Source: an uncultured Prevotella sp. (lineage in GTDB: Bacteria; Bacteroidota; Bacteroidia; Bacteroidales; Bacteroidaceae). Taken from it: a stretch of 45,657 nt of DNA. Below, in pieces: positions 6,530-15,094 of this stretch (the stretch's first letter is position 1; each line of letters begins with the position of its first letter). The notes beneath the pieces were generated by a model. The model was not told the DNA's origin. It saw only the letters and a list, made by a program, of their open reading frames with translations, and did not search any database. The stretch spans positions 1 through 45,657 of the forward strand of contig ONKL01000021.1 in assembly GCA_900318395.1 (NCBI GenBank), written 5' to 3'. A program made the position numbers and the translations under genes.

Positions 6530-8233
6530 ATGGTTTTTAAGATTGCTGATAGTATCATTTCACCGTTGGGAGAGACGACCCGCGAGAATTACCTGGCTGT
6601 GAAGGCTGGGAGGGCGAAGCTGTGCCGCTACGAACACCACTGGCAGATACCAGAGTCCTTTACGGCCTCGCTCCTGACAGAAGAGCAGAACCAACGGCTG
6701 AAGATCGAGGGACTGACCAGATTCGAGGCGATGGCATACCACTCGATAGTGGGAGCACTCAGGCAGACTAACCTCGACGTGAAAGCGAAGAACGTGGTAC
6801 TGATCCTAAGTACGACGAAGGGAAATATCGAACTGCTGGCAGAACAGCCTGCAGACAAGAGTCCCATCTATCCGGGTACAGCTGCCCAGCACATTGCCGA
6901 CAAGCTCGGCATCACCACGACACCCATCACCGTCTGCAACGCCTGTATCTCGGGCGTATCGGCCATCATCCTCGCCCTGAGACTGCTCGAAGCCCAGTGC
7001 TACGACTATGCTATCGTCTGTGGGGCTGACACGCAGAACCCCTTCACCATCTCTGGATTCCAGTCGTTGAAGGCGGTATCGGATGAAGCCTGCAAGCCCT
7101 TCGATCTGGAGCGCACAGGACTGAATCTGGGTGAGGCTGCCGCCACAATGATTCTCGCGCGCGAACCACATCAAGATAAAGGATGGGCCATCATGCGGGG
7201 GGCCGTCAGAAACGATGCCTTCCACATCAGTTCGCCCTCGAAGAACGGAGAGGGTGCCAGACTGGCGCTGGCTGCCATCACTGAGGGTGAAGCAGCCGAA
7301 GGACTCGCCTTCATCAATGCCCACGGCACTGCCACCATGTTCAATGATCAGATGGAATCGGTGGCTATCGAAAGAGCCGGACTCAACGAAACACCCGCGA
7401 ATGCCTATAAGGGCTACTTCGGACATACGCTCGGCGCAGCAGGAGTGCTGGAGACCATCCTCTCGATGGCTGCTGCCGATGATCACACCATACTCGGCAC
7501 GAGAGGCTTTGAGGAACGAGGCGTCTCAGGCAAGATCAAGCTCTCGAATCAGAATGCGGCTACCAATGGGCAGCAGTTCATCAAGATGATCTCGGGCTTC
7601 GGGGGCTGTAATGGGGCAATCTTAGGAGTGAAAAGTGGAGAAGTGAATAGTGAAAGAGTGAATAGTGAAAGAGTGAATAGTGAAAAGTTGATGACACATA
7701 CGGTGGAAATCACTCCTAAGGCTGTGACGGTAGATGGCAAGCAGATGGCGTGCGAAGGTGAAGGCAAGGCTCTGCTGACGGATCTCTACAAGCGCTATAT
7801 CGACAACTATCCGAAATTCTACAAGATGGATCCACTCTGCCGACTCGGATTCGTGGCCTCAGAGCTGTTGCTCCAGGCAGAGGGTGACAGACGCGATACA
7901 CCACGCGACGACAGGGCCATCATCCTGTTTAACCGCAGTTCGTCGATACAGGCCGACGAAGCCTATCAGGCCTCTATCCAGGATGCGGAGGACTATTTCC
8001 CCAGTCCTGCGGCCTTCGTCTACACACTGCCCAACATCGTGACGGGCGAGATTGCCATCCGCAACCACTATCAGGGTGAGACCTCGTTCTATATCCTGCC
8101 TGAGAGAAACGACCAGCTGATGCAGCAGATACTCGATGCCTCGCTGGGCGACAAGTCGACGAAGAGCATCCTTGGAGGATGGATCGACTACGAAGACGAC
8201 GAAAACTTCGTGGCGAAGGTGTTCCTAATGTAA
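6530..8233 (+). CDS. Beta-ketoacyl synthase 2 fused to a KS-like half-domain
   Basis: The 567-residue protein has two parts. Residues 1 to about 364 are a ketosynthase with Cys139 (CNACISG), His265 (NAHGTAT), Lys294 and His299 (KGYFGHTLGAAG). After a linker coded by three 15-base repeats, residues 388-567 resemble the N-terminal half of a ketosynthase (ketoacyl-synt_2 type; SPAAFVYTLPNIVTGEIA) without the catalytic Cys. Proteins like this second part occur as separate genes in flavobacterial flexirubin loci, as I recall them. ATG 6530 is preferred over GTG 6524. It probably elongates the polyene; the extra domain may help pairing or chain-length control. Confidence 0.9.
   Translation: MVFKIADSIISPLGETTRENYLAVKAGRAKLCRYEHHWQIPESFTASLLTEEQNQRLKIEGLTRFEAMAYHSIVGALRQTNLDVKAKNVVLILSTTKGNIELLAEQPADKSPIYPGTAAQHIADKLGITTTPITVCNACISGVSAIILALRLLEAQCYDYAIVCGADTQNPFTISGFQSLKAVSDEACKPFDLERTGLNLGEAAATMILAREPHQDKGWAIMRGAVRNDAFHISSPSKNGEGARLALAAITEGEAAEGLAFINAHGTATMFNDQMESVAIERAGLNETPANAYKGYFGHTLGAAGVLETILSMAAADDHTILGTRGFEERGVSGKIKLSNQNAATNGQQFIKMISGFGGCNGAILGVKSGEVNSERVNSERVNSEKLMTHTVEITPKAVTVDGKQMACEGEGKALLTDLYKRYIDNYPKFYKMDPLCRLGFVASELLLQAEGDRRDTPRDDRAIILFNRSSSIQADEAYQASIQDAEDYFPSPAAFVYTLPNIVTGEIAIRNHYQGETSFYILPERNDQLMQQILDASLGDKSTKSILGGWIDYEDDENFVAKVFLM
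7643..7687 (+). repeat. In-frame 15-base tandem repeat at a domain fusion point
   Basis: Three copies of GTGAATAGTGAAAGA (the last ends AAG) encode VNSERVNSERVNSEK between the ketosynthase and its C-terminal domain. The unit equals one heptamer plus one octamer of the intergenic linker families. An ATG at 7691 begins the second domain. Confidence 0.95.
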
Positions 8234-8300
8234 AAAAGTAAAAAGGTAAAAAGGTAAAAAAGTAAAAAGGTAAAAAGGTAAAAAAGTAAAAAGGTAAAAA
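8230..8300 (+). repeat. Octamer tandem repeat (GTAAAAAG/GTAAAAAA)
   Basis: Eight to nine 8-base units fill the gap between ketosynthase 2 and ACP 2. The first one supplies the TAA stop. Confidence 0.9.
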
Positions 8301-8310
8301 TTAGATAATT

Positions 8311-8568
8311 ATGGAAGAACTGATTTTGGAATTGAAAGAGCAGATTATCAAGGCTCTGAATCTGGAGGAGATGACTCCAGAAGACATTGAGACAGACGCC
8401 CCACTCTTCGGAGAAGGACTGGGCCTGGACTCTATCGACGCACTCGAACTGATCGTGCTGCTGGAGAAGAAATACGGTATCAAGTTGGCTAACCCTGCTG
8501 AGGGCAAGGCCATCTTCACCAGTGTGGCCACCATCGCAGACTTTGTCAGCAAGAACAGAAAGAAATAA
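8311..8568 (+). CDS. Acyl carrier protein 2
   Basis: An 85-residue ACP with attachment motif GLDSIDAL and Ser41, preceded by an acidic stretch typical of the family. It lies between the two fused ketosynthases, with only 12 bases to the next start, so it is a good candidate for the elongation ACP used by them. It is about 80 bases from the preceding gene because of the octamer tract. No anomalies are seen in length or motif. Confidence 0.93.
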   Translation: MEELILELKEQIIKALNLEEMTPEDIETDAPLFGEGLGLDSIDALELIVLLEKKYGIKLANPAEGKAIFTSVATIADFVSKNRKK

Positions 8569-8580
8569 TCCGCTATCAGC

Positions 8581-10350
8581 ATGGACAAGAACATAGTCAT
8601 TACAGGAGAAGGAATCATCTCGGCCATTGGCAACGATAAAGCCGCAGTCCTCCAGTCGCTACTCGATGGCAGGAGTGGTATCGTGGAAATGAAGCATCTC
8701 CATTCTTCGCATCACGAGCTGCCCGTAGGAGAGGTACAGCTTACGAACGACGAGATGAAAGCCATGCTCGCGCTACCCATCGAAGAGCAGACGAGCCGCA
8801 CCTCCTTAATGGGTATGTTAGCCGTCAGGCAGGCACTGGCAGAAGCCCAGCTCCCAGAGACTGCTTCCAAGAACCGCCGCGTGGTCTTGATATCAGGAAC
8901 GACTGTTGGCGGTATGGACATCACAGAGCAGTACTACGACAGTTTCGCCACTTCAGACGAGCATCTCGACTGTCTGAAGAAGCACGACTGCGGGAGCAGT
9001 ACGGAAGAGATTGCCGCCATGTTTGGTATCTCCGAGTGTACCACCATCTCCACCGCCTGTTCCTCTGCCGCCAATGCGTTGATACTGGGAGCCAACCTGC
9101 TGAAGACAGGTCAGGCAGGCCTCGTGATAGCAGGAGGCTCAGAGGCACTGACACGATTCCATCTGAACGGATTCAACTCGCTGATGATACTCGATCATGA
9201 GCCCTGTCGCCCGTTCGATGCACAACGCGCAGGATTGAACCTGGGTGAAGGTGCTGCCTTCGTTGTGATGGAGACAGAAGCATCGGCCCGAGAAAGAGGG
9301 GCAGAGATCCATGCCTGGCTCACAGGCTACGGCAATGCCTGCGATGCCTTCCACCAGACAGCCTCGTCGGATAACGGCGAGGGAGCCTACAGAGCGATGA
9401 CAGAAGCATTGAAGATGGCACATCTGCAGCCAAAGGACATCGACTATGTGAATGCCCACGGCACAGGAACGCCCAACAACGATCTGAGCGAGAGTGCTGC
9501 CCTGAAGCGAGTCTTCGCCGAGAAGATGCCGCTGATATCGAGTACGAAGGCATTCACCGGGCATACCACCAGTGCCTCAGGCAGCATCGAGACCGTCATC
9601 TGTCTGTTGGCGATGCAGCACCATTTCGTGCCTGCCAATCTGAGGTGGGAGCACCAGATACCTGATGGCATCACACCTACGACGGGTGTCAAGGACGTAA
9701 CACTGAAGCATGTAGTCTGCAACGCTTTCGGATTCGGCGGGAACGACTCGTCGCTGATCCTCTCTGCTGTACCTGTAGCAGGCGAAGAATCGGCCGCTGC
9801 GATTTCCGGCGATGATATCCGCGTGGCAGCGAAGGTAGAGATAACCAGTGAGGAAGCGCTGAGCGAGATCCGCAACTACGTGAAGCCACTGGAGGCTCGT
9901 CGTATGGGTAAGATCATGAAGAGCTCGCTCCTCTCCTCGTTGAAGGCGATGGAGCAGGCAGGCATCGAGAAGCCCGACGCCATCATCACCGCCACAGCCT
10001 TAGGATGTCTGGAGAACAGCGAACTGCTGCTGAACCAGTTGCAGGAAGAGGGCGAGGTGATGCTGAAGCCCACCTACTTCATGCAGAGCACGCATAACAC
10101 CATCGGCAGTGGCATTGCCATCTTCACCAAGTGTCATGGGTATAACGTAACCTACACACACGGTAAGGACTCTCTCGAGTGGGCCTTGCGCGATGCCCGT
10201 ATGTTACTCAAAAGCGGTAAGGCCAAGAGTGTCTTGGTGGGGCTCCACGATGAGACTACCCCACTCTACCGTTCGCTGATGCAGCGCGTAGGCATCGACA
10301 ACCTGCTGCCGATTCACTCTATTGCAATGGTTTTAGAAGTTAAGAGTTAA
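8581..10350 (+). CDS. Beta-ketoacyl synthase 3 fused to a KS-like half-domain
   Basis: A 589-residue protein. The ketosynthase part (1 to about 400) has Cys160 (STACSSA), His293 (NAHGTGT), Lys323 and His328 (STKAFTGH). Residues about 405-589 match the ketoacyl-synt_2 pattern (LKPTYFMQSTHNTIGSGIA, then a Gly-rich turn and SVLVGLHDE) without a nucleophile Cys in the equivalent place. The layout is the same as ketosynthase 2 but without the repeat linker, so the two fusions may have arisen separately. All catalytic residues remain, so this is not a classical chain-length factor that has lost its Cys. The start is ATG 8581. Confidence 0.9.
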   Translation: MDKNIVITGEGIISAIGNDKAAVLQSLLDGRSGIVEMKHLHSSHHELPVGEVQLTNDEMKAMLALPIEEQTSRTSLMGMLAVRQALAEAQLPETASKNRRVVLISGTTVGGMDITEQYYDSFATSDEHLDCLKKHDCGSSTEEIAAMFGISECTTISTACSSAANALILGANLLKTGQAGLVIAGGSEALTRFHLNGFNSLMILDHEPCRPFDAQRAGLNLGEGAAFVVMETEASARERGAEIHAWLTGYGNACDAFHQTASSDNGEGAYRAMTEALKMAHLQPKDIDYVNAHGTGTPNNDLSESAALKRVFAEKMPLISSTKAFTGHTTSASGSIETVICLLAMQHHFVPANLRWEHQIPDGITPTTGVKDVTLKHVVCNAFGFGGNDSSLILSAVPVAGEESAAAISGDDIRVAAKVEITSEEALSEIRNYVKPLEARRMGKIMKSSLLSSLKAMEQAGIEKPDAIITATALGCLENSELLLNQLQEEGEVMLKPTYFMQSTHNTIGSGIAIFTKCHGYNVTYTHGKDSLEWALRDARMLLKSGKAKSVLVGLHDETTPLYRSLMQRVGIDNLLPIHSIAMVLEVKS

Positions 10351-10357
10351 GAGTGAC
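10337..10357 (+). repeat. Heptamer repeat (GTTAAGA)
   Basis: Two to three GTTAAGA units overlap the end of ketosynthase 3, supply its TAA and lead into the next gene. Confidence 0.75.
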
Positions 10358-10358
10358 T

Positions 10359-10712
10359 ATGTGGAAGATTATCCCCTTCGCTGTGATTCAAAGCATCCTG
10401 CTCTGTGGTGGTCAAGTGTTTCTGAAGTTTGCCCTCAATAGGATGCCTCCCTTTGAGTGGACTAAGGCTTTCTGGATGAGCATGCTCACCAACTGGCAGT
10501 TTGCCGCCTGTGGTGCCTGCTTCGCACTTGCCTCCCTGTTGTGGATGTGGATTGTGAAGGTGTTTCCCTTCAGCATGGCCTACCCGATGGTGAGTCTCAG
10601 CTACGTCTTCGGCATGCTGGCAGCCATCGTGTTCTTCCACGAAGAGGTGTCGATGATGAAATGGGCAGGAGTGATACTGATTGTTTTAGGTTGCTTCCTC
10701 ATTGCGAAGTGA
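10359..10712 (+). CDS. SMR/EamA-like four-helix membrane protein
   Basis: About 117 residues with four hydrophobic helices (near 3-22, 38-60, 65-83 and 94-114) and the conserved-type segments GGQVFLKFAL, FPFSMAYPMVSL and a Glu pair before the last helix. Size and pattern fit the drug/metabolite transporter superfamily of SMR size, such as ArnE/ArnF-type lipid-sugar flippases. In this cluster it could flip the glycosylated or acylated product across the inner membrane, which is inference. The ATG at 10359 is preferred to the GTG at 10353. Such proteins usually work as dimers. Confidence 0.75.
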   Translation: MWKIIPFAVIQSILLCGGQVFLKFALNRMPPFEWTKAFWMSMLTNWQFAACGACFALASLLWMWIVKVFPFSMAYPMVSLSYVFGMLAAIVFFHEEVSMMKWAGVILIVLGCFLIAK

Positions 10713-10716
10713 ATGA

Positions 10717-10750
10717 AGTTAAGAGTTAAGAATTAAGAATTAAGAGTGAA
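10717..10750 (+). repeat. Heptamer tandem repeat (GTTAAGA/ATTAAGA)
   Basis: Four to five units between the membrane protein and the LolA-like gene. The GTG start of the latter lies in the last unit. Confidence 0.85.
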
Positions 10751-11363
10751 AAGAACGATTATCATACTGACTGTGATCTGGGGACTGTTGTTCCCCGCAC
10801 AGGCACAAAACGAAGCACAGATCAAACAGCAGATCAACCAGACTGCTGCGGCACTGAAGACCATGCAGTGTGACTTTGTGCAGACGAAACAACTGAAGCT
10901 GCTCAACGACCGTCTGGTGTCGAAAGGCAAGATGTGCTACCAGAAGAGCGACAAGCTGAGATGGGAATACACCTCGCCAACGAGCTATGTCTTTATCCTC
11001 AATGGCGACAAGGTATTGTTGAAGAACAATAACCGAAACGATGTCATCGACGTCAAGCAGAACAAGCTCTTCCGCGAGATAGCCCGTATCATGATGAGCA
11101 GCGTGGTGGGCAACTGCCTCTCGGACGAGAAGAACTTCAAGACCTCTATCGCCTCAACGCCTACAGAGTGGGTGGCCACGATGCTGCCCCTGAAGAAGGA
11201 TATGAAACAGATGTTCCAGAAGATCATCCTCCACTTCAACAAGCAGAAGTCGATGGTATCGTCGGTGGAACTGATAGAGAAGAATGGCGACCAGACCCTT
11301 ATCGAACTCAAGAACATCCGACAGAATGAAAGCATCAGTGCATCTGTATTTGCTGTGCATTAG
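10746..11363 (+). CDS. LolA-like outer membrane lipoprotein carrier protein
   Basis: A 205-residue exported protein. The signal peptide (MKRTIIILTVIWGLLFPAQAQ) is followed by a LolA-type pattern: an early QCDFVQTKQL, then GKMCYQKSDKLRWEY and ILNGDKVLL. LolA proteins ferry lipidated cargo through the periplasm. Dedicated LolA-like genes are regular members of aryl polyene loci, where they are thought to move the polyene lipid to the outer membrane. The start is a GTG at the end of a repeat tract. The 3' end overlaps the next gene by 38 bases. Confidence 0.85.
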   Translation: MKRTIIILTVIWGLLFPAQAQNEAQIKQQINQTAAALKTMQCDFVQTKQLKLLNDRLVSKGKMCYQKSDKLRWEYTSPTSYVFILNGDKVLLKNNNRNDVIDVKQNKLFREIARIMMSSVVGNCLSDEKNFKTSIASTPTEWVATMLPLKKDMKQMFQKIILHFNKQKSMVSSVELIEKNGDQTLIELKNIRQNESISASVFAVH

Positions 11364-11742
11364 TATGCTGCTCGCGCTGCCTATCAGCGTGCAGGCACAG
11401 ACCACTTTCCCCTCAGCCGACGGCGAAAGGGCGAAGTATGCGGCGTATATCGAGATGCCGAAAGCCTACGTGAGCGGCATCTGTGTGTTGCTGCAGGAAG
11501 ACGGCCTCATCAAAGGGAGCCTCTTCAATGAGTTCGGCATCACCGCACTTGACTTCACCTACAACCCGCAGCGCGACAAGATCAAACTCCACTCGGTGAT
11601 GAAGATGATGGACAAGTGGTATATCAGGAAGGTGCTCAAGAAAGATCTCCGTCAGGTGATGAAGACCCTGAAGGAAGGACAAACGGAATATACAAACCAG
11701 CGACGACATATCGTCTACAGATTTCATGGAATTGAAGAATAG
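11326..11742 (+). CDS. Small exported protein of unknown function
   Basis: From ATG 11326 the product has 138 residues, beginning with a signal peptide (MKASVHLYLLCISMLLALPISVQAQ). The mature part is about 113 residues, basic near its end (LKKDLRQVMKTLKEGQ). The longer frame from 11284 lacks a signal start and is rejected. The gene overlaps the LolA-like gene by 38 bases and the dehydratase by 17 bases, so it is firmly in the operon. I do not recognise the family. Aryl polyene loci often have a small exported lipoprotein beside LolA and this may fill that place, but no lipobox Cys is seen. Confidence 0.75.
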   Translation: MKASVHLYLLCISMLLALPISVQAQTTFPSADGERAKYAAYIEMPKAYVSGICVLLQEDGLIKGSLFNEFGITALDFTYNPQRDKIKLHSVMKMMDKWYIRKVLKKDLRQVMKTLKEGQTEYTNQRRHIVYRFHGIEE

Positions 11743-12109
11743 CTTATATCAGATTACAGGTAAGGAGACCAATGGTACGGCTGTGAGTTATGACCTGCAG
11801 CTCGATGCCAGCCACGTCATCTATCAGGCACATTTCCCTGGTGAGCCCATCACCCCAGGTGTCTGCATCATCCAGATGGCCAAGGAACTGCTAGAAGACC
11901 ACACAGGGACAGCCTATGAGATCAGCGGAGTGAAGAACGTGAAGTTCCTCGCCGTCATCTCGCCTGTGCAGAGTCCTCGCATCAGATATATCCTCGACAA
12001 GATCACGGTGGCCGAAGATACTAAAGAAAGTAAGGTACAGGTACAAGTAAAAGATATAAGCACTGATACCCAGTTCGCAAAAATCTCAATCATCTGTAAA
12101 CAGAAGTGA
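11726..12109 (+). CDS. Hotdog dehydratase subunit with HFPG motif but no catalytic acid (ApeI-like)
   Basis: A 127-residue FabA/FabZ-like 3-hydroxyacyl-ACP dehydratase. The catalytic His36 lies in AHFPGEPITPGV. Fourteen residues on, where FabZ has Glu and FabA has Asp, the sequence has Gln50 (CIIQMAKELL). The other dehydratase of the cluster (5564) has Glu67 but no HFPG His, so together they could form one complete site at a dimer interface. It overlaps the previous gene by 17 bases and the following one by 4 (GTGA), consistent with tight coupling. Confidence 0.88.
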   Translation: MELKNSLYQITGKETNGTAVSYDLQLDASHVIYQAHFPGEPITPGVCIIQMAKELLEDHTGTAYEISGVKNVKFLAVISPVQSPRIRYILDKITVAEDTKESKVQVQVKDISTDTQFAKISIICKQK

Positions 12110-13602
12110 TACAAACTGACCAAAAGAGGCTATTACACGACAGAGGTATCTGCATCGTGATTCCGACATACAACAATGGCGGAACCATTGCTGATGTGGT
12201 CAGGAAGACACTTGAGGCCTGTAGCGATGTCATCGTAGTCAATGATGGTTCTACAGACAATACCCGTCAGGCGCTTGAGGCCATTGAAGGCATCACGCTG
12301 GTGACTTATGATCAGAACCGAGGCAAGGGCTATGCCCTGAAACAAGGGTTCAAGAAAGCCTTAGAGCTGGGATTCGCCTATGCCATCACCCTTGATGGCG
12401 ACGGACAGCATTACCCAGAGAATATCGGTCTGTTCCTACAGGCCAACATCAACCATCCTGGAGCATTGATTATCGGCAGCAGGAATCTCGACAACGTAGA
12501 TCGCTCGAAAGGCAGCAGCTTTGCCAACAAGTTCTCCAACTTCTGGTTCTACATCCAGACAGGCAAGAAGCTGGACGACACACAGACAGGCTACCGCCTC
12601 TACCCCATCAAGAAACTGAACTTCCTCTGGCTGCTCACCTCGCGTTACGAGGCAGAGCTCGAGTTGCTGGTCTTCGCCTCGTGGCATGGTGTAGAACTGG
12701 TGTCCATCCCCATCGAGGTGTATTATCCGCCCCGTGAGGAGCGCGTCAGTCATTTCCGTCCTGCATTCGACTTTTCACGCATCAGTGTGCTGAACACCAT
12801 CCTGTGCTTCCTCGCTGTCGTCTACGGGCTACCTTTGCGCATCGGGCGTTTCCTGATGAAATACCTGCGCACCTGGTACTCACTCATCTTCTTCCTCTTC
12901 TTCTCGATGGTTATCGTCACTCCAGCCTGTTGGCTCTACGTCAAGATGGGTAAGATGACGGAGCGGAAGCGCTACCGCCTGCACCAGCTGATCCAATGGA
13001 CCGCACGTTTCGTGATGATCCATCACGGCATCCCTGGTACCCGATTCTCCAGCAAGGTAGCAGAAGGTGTCAACTTCGACAAGCCTCACATCATCATCTG
13101 TAACCACCAGTCGCACCTCGATCTGATGTGCCAGTTGATCTTCTCGCCGAAGATGATCTTCCTCACCAACGACTGGGTGTGGAACAATCCCACCTACGGT
13201 TTCCTGATCCGCCATGCAGAGTATTACCCTGTACGCGAAGGAATAGAGGCGTTGCTACCCAAGCTGCGCTCTGTCGCCGAGAGAGGTTACAGCATCGCCA
13301 TCTTCCCAGAGGGCACACGCTCGAAGGACTGCAGTATCGGGCGCTTCCACCAAGGTGCCTTCTACGTATCAGAACAGTTGGGCATCGACATCTTGCCTAT
13401 GTGTCTCTACGGACCAGGGAAGGTGTTGCCTAAGAAGACGTATGCTCTCAAGAAGGGTCCCATCTACATCCAAGTTGACAAGCCTGTGAGCAGGGCAGAG
13501 CTGGAGCAGATTGGCAACATCAAGCAACAAACCTCATGGATGCGGAAACGCTATATAAAAGAATACGAGAATATAACAAACCAGATAGAACAGAATGTCT
13601 AA
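12106..13602 (+). CDS. GT2 glycosyltransferase fused to PlsC-type acyltransferase
   Basis: The 498-residue fusion has a GT2 domain at about 14-230 (VIPTYNNGGT, VVNDGSTDNT, and the metal-binding DGDGQH at 97-102), two hydrophobic stretches at about 230-280, and a lysophospholipid acyltransferase-like domain at about 300-490 with NHQSHLD (333-339) and FPEGTRS (400-406). One protein could thus add a sugar to a lipid acceptor and then acylate it. Similar glycosyltransferase/acyltransferase fusions are known in aryl polyene loci, fitting a polyenoyl glycolipid end product. The GTG start overlaps the dehydratase stop by four bases. Confidence 0.9.
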   Translation: MIQTDQKRLLHDRGICIVIPTYNNGGTIADVVRKTLEACSDVIVVNDGSTDNTRQALEAIEGITLVTYDQNRGKGYALKQGFKKALELGFAYAITLDGDGQHYPENIGLFLQANINHPGALIIGSRNLDNVDRSKGSSFANKFSNFWFYIQTGKKLDDTQTGYRLYPIKKLNFLWLLTSRYEAELELLVFASWHGVELVSIPIEVYYPPREERVSHFRPAFDFSRISVLNTILCFLAVVYGLPLRIGRFLMKYLRTWYSLIFFLFFSMVIVTPACWLYVKMGKMTERKRYRLHQLIQWTARFVMIHHGIPGTRFSSKVAEGVNFDKPHIIICNHQSHLDLMCQLIFSPKMIFLTNDWVWNNPTYGFLIRHAEYYPVREGIEALLPKLRSVAERGYSIAIFPEGTRSKDCSIGRFHQGAFYVSEQLGIDILPMCLYGPGKVLPKKTYALKKGPIYIQVDKPVSRAELEQIGNIKQQTSWMRKRYIKEYENITNQIEQNV

Positions 13603-15094
13603 ACAACAAATCGTCATCATAGGAAGTGGACTGGGAGGTCTCTGCTGCGGCGTGATGCTGGCCAAGAACGGCTACGAGGTAACCGTCCTGGAGCAGGCCA
13701 CGCAGGTGGGAGGCTGTCTGCAGTGTTTCTCGCGTCGTGGTGCACGGTTTGAGACAGGCATGCACTTCATCGGCAGTGCCTCCGAAGGGCAGACGCTCGA
13801 CCGTCTGATGGACTATCTGGAAATCAAGAAGGACATACAGCTGTCACCACTCGATCCTTCAGGCTATGAAGTGATCAATCTCGATGGGCAGGAGTTCCGC
13901 TTTGCCAACGGGCGCGAGGCCTTCATCGAGCAGATGGCCACCTATTTCCCCCATCAGCGTGAGAATCTCGAACGCTATTTCGATCTCATCGAAAAAGTGG
14001 CAGGAGCCTCTACCCTCCATTCGCTGAAGCATGCCGAATCAGATGCTGCCATCAGCACCCAGTACCAGCTGCGCTCTATCAATGATGTGCTTGAAGAGGT
14101 GATCAGCGACCCGCTGCTGCAGAAAGTGCTCGTAGGCAACCTGCCACTCTATGCAGCCGAGAAAGACAAGACGCCCTTCTCTACCCATGCGCTCATCATG
14201 GACTTCTACAACCAGAGCGCCTACCGTTTCGTGGGAGGCAGTGACACTGTGGCCAAGTCGATGGTAGCCACCATTGAGAAATACGGCGGCAGGGTTCTCA
14301 CACGCCAGAAAGTCACCAAGATTGTCTGCGACGAGACCCATGCCACAGGTGTAGAGACTATGAAGGGTGAATTCTTCCCTGCCGACTATATCATCTCTGA
14401 CGCACACCCCATGCGTACCCTCGAACTGACAGACTCGAAGCTGATCCGACCTGCCTTCAGGCAGCGCATCAATGCCATTCCCCAGACGGTGGGAGTCTTT
14501 GCCGCCTATATAGAGTTCAAGGATGACAAGATGCCATATATGCCTCATAATTACTATGGCTATACAGACCACACACCTTGGGATAGTGAACTCTACGATG
14601 AAGCCACATGGCCCAAGTCATACCTCTATATGCACTTCTGTCAGGAGACCAACCCACAGTTTGCCCGTACAGGTGTCATCCTGGCTTACATGCAGATGAA
14701 GGATGTGGAAAAATGGTTGGGAACCCATGTGGGAAGACGAGGTGACGACTACGAGGCTTTTAAACAGCGTAAGGCCGAGCGACTCATCGACACCGTTGAG
14801 AAGAACAAGCCAGGTCTTCGCAGCAGCATCAAGCACTATTACACCTCTACCCCCCTGACCTATCTCGACTATACGGGTACGGAGGGTGGTTCATTATACG
14901 GTATCGCCAAAGACATCCATCTGGGAGTGGCCTGTCGTGTGCCCCATAAGACGAAGATTCCGAATCTTTTTCAGACAGGACAGAACATCAATTCTCACGG
15001 TATGCTGGGTGTCATCGTGGGTAGTGTCATTACCTGCAGCGAACTGCTCACAGCCGCCAGAATCTATCAGCAAATCATCGACACCAATCAATGA
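13595..15094 (+). CDS. CrtI/RetSat-like FAD-dependent polyene oxidoreductase 1
   Basis: A 499-residue member of the phytoene desaturase/retinol saturase superfamily. The FAD motif is GSGLGGL (10-16), with the downstream acid in VLEQ and GGCLQ. A C-terminal FAD contact has the usual TGQNINSHGMLG pattern. These enzymes desaturate, saturate or isomerise conjugated chains. It overlaps the preceding gene by 8 bases and the next paralogue by 4. In this cluster it may adjust polyene conjugation or isomer state after assembly; the direction of the reaction cannot be told from sequence. Confidence 0.88.
   Translation: MSKQQIVIIGSGLGGLCCGVMLAKNGYEVTVLEQATQVGGCLQCFSRRGARFETGMHFIGSASEGQTLDRLMDYLEIKKDIQLSPLDPSGYEVINLDGQEFRFANGREAFIEQMATYFPHQRENLERYFDLIEKVAGASTLHSLKHAESDAAISTQYQLRSINDVLEEVISDPLLQKVLVGNLPLYAAEKDKTPFSTHALIMDFYNQSAYRFVGGSDTVAKSMVATIEKYGGRVLTRQKVTKIVCDETHATGVETMKGEFFPADYIISDAHPMRTLELTDSKLIRPAFRQRINAIPQTVGVFAAYIEFKDDKMPYMPHNYYGYTDHTPWDSELYDEATWPKSYLYMHFCQETNPQFARTGVILAYMQMKDVEKWLGTHVGRRGDDYEAFKQRKAERLIDTVEKNKPGLRSSIKHYYTSTPLTYLDYTGTEGGSLYGIAKDIHLGVACRVPHKTKIPNLFQTGQNINSHGMLGVIVGSVITCSELLTAARIYQQIIDTNQ

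Noticed and set aside
7643-7687. CRISPR-like array
   Set aside because: The 15-base units are directly adjacent without spacers and lie in a coding frame.
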